A stretch of DNA of 20,071 bases. Source: CAZWSC01 sp964636385. Its GTDB lineage: Bacteria > Eisenbacteria > RBG-16-71-46 > CAIMUX01. The notes under the pieces were generated by a model. The model made no database searches and was not told where the DNA came from. It worked only from the letters and a program-made list of their open reading frames with translations. The stretch is from NCBI GenBank assembly GCA_964636385.1, contig CAZWSC010000017.1:1-20071 (forward strand), given 5' to 3'. Shown here one piece after another: positions 15,721 through 20,071 of the stretch. Both the position numbers and the translations under genes were made by a program. The stretch's first letter is position 1. Every line of letters starts with the position of its first letter.

Positions 15721-15767
15721 CGTCTGGCCAGCTTCGACAACGGTGCATCACAGAGGATGGAGCTTCC

Positions 15768-18626
15768 TTGATCCTTAACAACATCGCACGACACCTGGCC
15801 GCACATCTGATCGCTCCGCTGCTCATGGCCGCACCGGGTGCCCCGCCCGGCTCAGCGGATGTCGGTTCCCTCCTTGCAGGCTATCGTGCCGCATCGCAGC
15901 CGGACTCGGTCGAGTCCGTCGTGGAGCGCCTGCTGCCGGCAGCCGTCGCTTCATCCGACAGCGCACTGCACCAGATCCTCCTTCTGGAAAGGGGCAAGAC
16001 GCGCGTTGCCTATGGCAGGGCGGCCGATGGCGAGCCGGACCTCCAGGATGCGCGCATCATCGCGGAGGCAAGGGGTGACGGCGGCGCCGTGCGGGATGCG
16101 CTGCGATACCTGAGCGAGGCATACCGCCAGACAGGCCGGGGCGGTGAGGCGGAAGAAGTACTCGGGGAGTTGAACCGCCGTTCGCTTGCCACAGGCGACA
16201 ACTTCCACGTTGGCAAGGCCCTGCACGGCCTGGGCCGCCTGCGTTTGAGCGCACGCGACCTTGCCGCTGCCGAGTCCGTCTTCGCAGAGGCATTGCCATT
16301 CGCCACCGCCGCCAATGACTCTGCCGGGCTCGCCGCCCTGTACAACAGCCTCGGCAACTGCCTCGGCGCGCGGGGCGAGTACAGGGGCGCCGGCACAAAC
16401 TACGCGCTTGCGGCCGACCTTGCCCGCGCCGGGGATTCGCACAGCCTCGAGGCAATGGCCAGGAACAATCTCGCAGGCGTCGCGATGATCCTCGGCGACC
16501 CTGCCGCGGCCGTGGATGAGTACCGCCGCGCCCGTGACATCCAGATCGAGCGCGGCCTTGGGCACCAGGCCGGGGCGCCCTGGAGGAACCTCGCCCAGGC
16601 GCTGAAGGATCTCGGACATCTCGACGATGCGGACCGGGAGCTGACAGCGGCCCTGGCATTCAGCCGCGATCACGGTTATCCGGAAGAGGAGGCGCTCGCC
16701 CTCGTCAGGCTCGCATCGCTCGACCTTGCTATGGGAGAGCACAACTCCGCCCTCGAGCGAAGCCGCGAGGCGATTGCCCTGCGCGATGCCATCTCCCCTG
16801 CCACCCGTCTGGAGGCCCACCTGCGCGCAGTCGACGCCTTGTTAAAGCTGGACCGCATCGATGAGATCTGGACCGGGCTGGAGAGCGCCGAAGCGGAGTT
16901 GGCAGGCCGCGAGGACTACACGCTCTCGATGCTGCTGGCGCAGAGCAAGGGCCGCGCTCTGCGGGCGGCAGGGAGGCACGTTGAGGCTCTGTCAGCCCTG
17001 CGTGGTGCCATCAGCCGCTCCACTGCAGCCGGGACCCCGCGCCACAGCATGCCTCTCCTGGTCACGGCAGCCGCCTCATGGTACGAGCTCGGCGAGGCAG
17101 ACTCCGCCCTCGCATACCTCGATGCAGCCGAGAGTGTCTGGAAACAGGATCGCGTGCTGCCGACCGACCCGGCCTGGCGGGAGCGGCGCGGCATCGAGGC
17201 ACAGCAGCTCTTCGCGCTGCGCGTGGCGCTGGCAATGCGGGAAGGGGATCTGGAGCAGGGATTTGCCGCACTCCAGCGGTTCAAGGCCCGCACTCTGCTC
17301 GAGCGCATCCTCGGCCCCGGCATACTTCCGGAACAGGAGATGGTGCCCGAGCCGGTGACCCTCGTGATGCTGCAACGCAAAGTCCTCCGGCCGGGCGAGC
17401 TGTTCCTGGACATGATGTCCGGTCCTGGCGGAGGCTGGCTCTTCGCTGTCACGCCTGAAGCATGCCTGGCCTGGCCCCTGGCAGGCGATGACGAATGGAG
17501 CACGGTGCTGGACCCTCTCCTCGGCCAGGTTGCGCATCCATTCGGGGATTTCGATGAGCGTACGGCAGAGGCAGTGTTCGAGGCTCTTCTGGGCGCCACC
17601 CCCGGTGACTCCGCGGCGTTCCCGGTGCAGGCAGCGCAAGGCCGGGGGCTGATTGCAGCTGTCCGCACGATCCTCGTGAGTCCCGACGGCGTGCTGCACC
17701 GCATCCCCTTCTCGGTAGTGCTGCCTGCGCAGGACATCCGGCGGGTTCCCTCGGCCACAATCCTTGCGCACCTGCGCGGACAGCAGGCACATGATGGCGA
17801 GACAGCCGGGCGGATCCTCGCGGTCGCCGGCCTGGAGAACGCCTCGCACGCCAGGCTGGCGGGAGCCACAGCCGAGGTCCGTCGTCTGCAGCGGCGCTTC
17901 CGGCACGTCACCGTGGCCGGCGGGAGTGGCACCCGTGGCACACGCGCCGACCGTACGGATGAGGGCGGCTCAGGCGCCGGTGGCGAAGGCAAGGCCAGCC
18001 GGGGATTCGCGGGGATCGATCCGGCGGGGTACGGCCTCCTCCACCTTGCATGTCATGGGGAGGTCGATGCACAGCGCCCCTGGAACTCGGCAATCTACCT
18101 GGGTGGGCCACGTGGGGTCGCGCCGATCCGCGCAGGCGATGTGGCCGGGATGGAGCTGAACGCGCGCCTGGCGGTGCTGTCGAGCTGCGGCAGCGCGGAT
18201 GGCCGCATCCTTGCGGGAGAGGGCGTGCAGGGCCTTGCAGCCGCCTTCCTTACGGCCGGTGTTCCGGCTGTCGTGGCAACTCTCTGGGCTGTGGACGATG
18301 GCACGACAGCCCGGTTTATGGACCACTTCTACGACGGGCTGGCCGCCGGTGCCTCGCCTGCATGGGCCATTGCCGACGCGCGCACCATGCTTGCTTCAGA
18401 CGTGGAGACTTCCCACCCATTCTTCTGGGCTGGACTCGTTCTGATCGGCGACGGGGAGTCCCAGCCGGATCTTTATACCCTCCGTCCACACGGTGGGCGG
18501 ATAGCCGCCTGGTTGGCCGGGATTGTCGCGATTCTGGCCGTGGCTGTGCTGGCCTGGCGCAGATCGCGTCCGGATCGGAAGAAACTTAACTCACGGCAAG
18601 ATCCGTCTTCTCTTCAGGCAGTTTGA
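15768..18626 (+). CDS. Exported, membrane-anchored TPR-CHAT protein (caspase-like peptidase)
   Basis: The 952-residue protein starts at TTG 15768, with ggag 5 bases upstream. An N-terminal hydrophobic stretch with a possible signal cleavage near residue 30 is followed by many TPR-like repeats (about 100-510) and a CHAT domain (about 620-895). The CHAT catalytic dyad is visible as His763 (LLHLACHGE) and Cys807 (LAVLSSCGSA), with EGVQGLAAAFLTAGVPAVVA and TLWAVDD after it. A C-terminal helix (about 912-930) with the basic tail RRSRPDRKK should anchor it in the inner membrane, tail inside. This puts TPR and CHAT in the periplasm, if the N-terminus is exported. CHAT proteins are caspase-family peptidases (separase relatives) with TPRs for partner binding. 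A Gly-rich segment (718-746) sits inside the CHAT domain. The substrate is unknown; the anti-sigma factor is a candidate. Confidence 0.9.
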   Translation: MILNNIARHLAAHLIAPLLMAAPGAPPGSADVGSLLAGYRAASQPDSVESVVERLLPAAVASSDSALHQILLLERGKTRVAYGRAADGEPDLQDARIIAEARGDGGAVRDALRYLSEAYRQTGRGGEAEEVLGELNRRSLATGDNFHVGKALHGLGRLRLSARDLAAAESVFAEALPFATAANDSAGLAALYNSLGNCLGARGEYRGAGTNYALAADLARAGDSHSLEAMARNNLAGVAMILGDPAAAVDEYRRARDIQIERGLGHQAGAPWRNLAQALKDLGHLDDADRELTAALAFSRDHGYPEEEALALVRLASLDLAMGEHNSALERSREAIALRDAISPATRLEAHLRAVDALLKLDRIDEIWTGLESAEAELAGREDYTLSMLLAQSKGRALRAAGRHVEALSALRGAISRSTAAGTPRHSMPLLVTAAASWYELGEADSALAYLDAAESVWKQDRVLPTDPAWRERRGIEAQQLFALRVALAMREGDLEQGFAALQRFKARTLLERILGPGILPEQEMVPEPVTLVMLQRKVLRPGELFLDMMSGPGGGWLFAVTPEACLAWPLAGDDEWSTVLDPLLGQVAHPFGDFDERTAEAVFEALLGATPGDSAAFPVQAAQGRGLIAAVRTILVSPDGVLHRIPFSVVLPAQDIRRVPSATILAHLRGQQAHDGETAGRILAVAGLENASHARLAGATAEVRRLQRRFRHVTVAGGSGTRGTRADRTDEGGSGAGGEGKASRGFAGIDPAGYGLLHLACHGEVDAQRPWNSAIYLGGPRGVAPIRAGDVAGMELNARLAVLSSCGSADGRILAGEGVQGLAAAFLTAGVPAVVATLWAVDDGTTARFMDHFYDGLAAGASPAWAIADARTMLASDVETSHPFFWAGLVLIGDGESQPDLYTLRPHGGRIAAWLAGIVAILAVAVLAWRRSRPDRKKLNSRQDPSSLQAV

Positions 18627-18648
18627 CCCACCACAGGAGGTCTCTTTC

Positions 18649-20071
18649 ATGAAGCGGTTGATACTACTTCTGGCCATCGCAACATCCGCCTTAGGCATTG
18701 CCACACCGGCTCTCGCCAGAGTGGAATCGAACCCCATCCGCGCGCGCATGGAACGGCCTGAGCGCCTGCCTGAGGCAGGGGGCTCATTTGAGGCCGTGAT
18801 CAGGATCGAGGCGGCCGCTGCGGCCGACCTGCGCGACCTCGACCTCTCCGGCGACGGCTGGACCGTCACGCGCTTCACCGCCCCGCGCGATCTGGCCGTG
18901 TACGCGAACGACCAGCTGCGTTACGAACTCACGGCGACGCCCGGCTCCGGCTTCGGCCCCCTGGTGCTGACGGCCGAGGTCGACGGCCGCCGCTGGCGGC
19001 AGTCCTTCAACCTCTCGCGCGAGGCCTACGGCGGGCTCCTGCCCACCGACAGCGACCGCTTGCCGTCGCGGCGGATCCTGCCGGCCGGCGGCGACCGCAT
19101 GGCGGCGCATCCCGAATACACCCTGGCCGAACTCGAGGCGATGGCGAAGGCGCCCGAGGATCCGGCTTTGATCCAGGCCTGGGAGAAGGACCGCTCATCC
19201 TGCACGCTCAACGGCAATGTGGTGTACTGGCATCAAGACGACAATCACTGGGCGCACGCCGCCGAGGTGTTCGTCGTCGCGTATGGCGAGGGATTTCCGT
19301 TCGGTACCATGTACGACATCACCACGACCGACGAAGTGGGGGTGTTCTCACTCAGTGTGCCGCAAGGCGTGAAGGTCCGCCTGCAGATCCGGGCCTCCAG
19401 CACCGCCGCCGTTGTCCAGAGAACCGACGTGTGGGAGAACAACTACGAGTGGTGGACCACGTTCTACGAGATCCCTCAGGGCGCGGGAACCTACGACATC
19501 GGCCCGATCTACCCCAACAACTACCACGGCGCCCTGCACATCTGCACGGTCATCACTCACAGCCGGAACCACTTCCGCGACGTCGGGAATGCGGCGGGGT
19601 TCCACTGGAACGTGCAGCAGGTCGACGTGCAGTGGCCCGAGGAGGAGGGCAGCAGCTACTACAACTCCATCTTTGAAGAGTTGCACATCCGCGACCGCAG
19701 CACCTGGACGGACTGGGTCCTCGCTCATGAGTGGGGCCACTACTGGCATCACCAGCACGCCTATTTCCCCGGATTCACCTACTGCAACGGGGTCTGCGAT
19801 GATGATCCTCCCGACGACTGCGGCCACTGCGAGTGGTGTCCCGAGTATGAGGAGGTCGCTTGGATCGAGGGCTTGGCGCAGGTCATCAGCCGACTCTGCA
19901 CGGCATACCTGGAGCCACGCGTGGTCTTCGACGTCCGGCACGTAGGCCTCGAGGTTCCGCAGAACGATCCGAACTGCGATTGGTGGTCCTGGCGCATCGA
20001 GAACGTGGTCGCGGGCGCGATCTGGGACATCGCCAACGACAGCCGCGGCACCGACACCTACGGGCTGAACA
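18649..20071 (+). CDS. Secreted HExxH metalloprotease, cut by the right edge
   Basis: At least 474 residues are encoded and the frame runs off the window. ATG 18649 follows AGGAGG by 8 bases, and the first 24 residues are a clear signal peptide ending TPALA. Residues about 180-265 look like a beta-sandwich of the carboxypeptidase-regulatory or transthyretin kind (YDITTTDEVGVFSLSVPQG). The catalytic motif is H360-E361-x2-H364 in LAHEWGHYWHHQH, and Glu407 (AWIEGLAQ), 43 residues on, could be the third zinc ligand as in gluzincins. Between them lies a Cys/Asp-rich segment (YCNGVCDDDPPDDCGHCEWC). It probably acts outside the cell or in the periplasm. It begins 22 bp after the CHAT stop, so the two are likely co-transcribed. 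The exact peptidase family is not recognised. Confidence 0.85.
   Translation, partial: MKRLILLLAIATSALGIATPALARVESNPIRARMERPERLPEAGGSFEAVIRIEAAAAADLRDLDLSGDGWTVTRFTAPRDLAVYANDQLRYELTATPGSGFGPLVLTAEVDGRRWRQSFNLSREAYGGLLPTDSDRLPSRRILPAGGDRMAAHPEYTLAELEAMAKAPEDPALIQAWEKDRSSCTLNGNVVYWHQDDNHWAHAAEVFVVAYGEGFPFGTMYDITTTDEVGVFSLSVPQGVKVRLQIRASSTAAVVQRTDVWENNYEWWTTFYEIPQGAGTYDIGPIYPNNYHGALHICTVITHSRNHFRDVGNAAGFHWNVQQVDVQWPEEEGSSYYNSIFEELHIRDRSTWTDWVLAHEWGHYWHHQHAYFPGFTYCNGVCDDDPPDDCGHCEWCPEYEEVAWIEGLAQVISRLCTAYLEPRVVFDVRHVGLEVPQNDPNCDWWSWRIENVVAGAIWDIANDSRGTDTYGLN

Noticed and set aside
16916..17992. Minus-strand frame (358 codons) opposite the CHAT gene
   Set aside because: Ser/Arg/Pro/Cys-rich shadow of the TPR-CHAT frame.
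1..20071. CRISPR arrays, tRNA or rRNA genes, insertion sequences, prophage genes
   Set aside because: No regularly spaced repeats, cloverleaf-like stretches, transposase or phage motifs were seen on either strand.

Overview
This is a high-GC window that looks like one stretch of a Gram-negative bacterial chromosome. The outer-membrane Omp85 barrel protein with POTRA domains, several Sec signal peptides and a periplasm-oriented anti-sigma factor all point to two membranes. The mix of indolepyruvate oxidoreductase, archease, an ECF-type sigma/anti-sigma pair, TPR-CHAT and a secreted zincin fits Gemmatimonadota/Eisenbacteria/Krumholzibacteriota-like or other FCB-type lineages. That assignment is inference only; no phylogenetic marker could be searched. 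I see no tRNA, rRNA, CRISPR array, insertion sequence or phage gene.

Left part (1-5190): a weak small-ORF region is followed by a C-terminally short MscS-type channel. Its 3' end overlaps the convergent gltX (glutamyl-tRNA synthetase). gltX lies downstream of a TPR plus zincin metallopeptidase fusion in a minus-strand pair. Divergent from these is an M20 amidohydrolase, which converges on an archease gene across an inverted repeat that may terminate both.

Middle part (5400-12424), all on the plus strand: a small exported protein of unknown function is translationally coupled (ATGA) to an Omp85/TamA-like barrel with three POTRA domains. Then comes a catabolic run: 3-hydroxyisobutyryl-CoA hydrolase (valine degradation), a membrane-anchored alpha/beta hydrolase, and the two subunits of an indolepyruvate:ferredoxin oxidoreductase. 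In the alpha subunit both C-terminal iron-sulfur motifs have lost their second cysteine, one to Asp and one to Ala.

Right part (12425-20071), the most interesting region: a non-coding leader precedes a LOV blue-light receptor fused to a PP2C/RsbU-type phosphatase. An ECF-like sigma factor follows 34 bp later. Next are a membrane anti-sigma factor (zinc-finger motif, one TM segment, DUF4384-like outer domain), a TPR-CHAT protein with signal peptide and C-terminal membrane anchor, and a secreted HExxH metalloprotease cut by the window edge. The order suggests a light- and/or envelope-responsive transcription switch with a periplasmic CHAT protease. The anti-sigma sensor domain and the CHAT domain are predicted on the same side of the inner membrane, so proteolytic release of the sigma factor is a testable idea. 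None of this wiring is proven by sequence alone.
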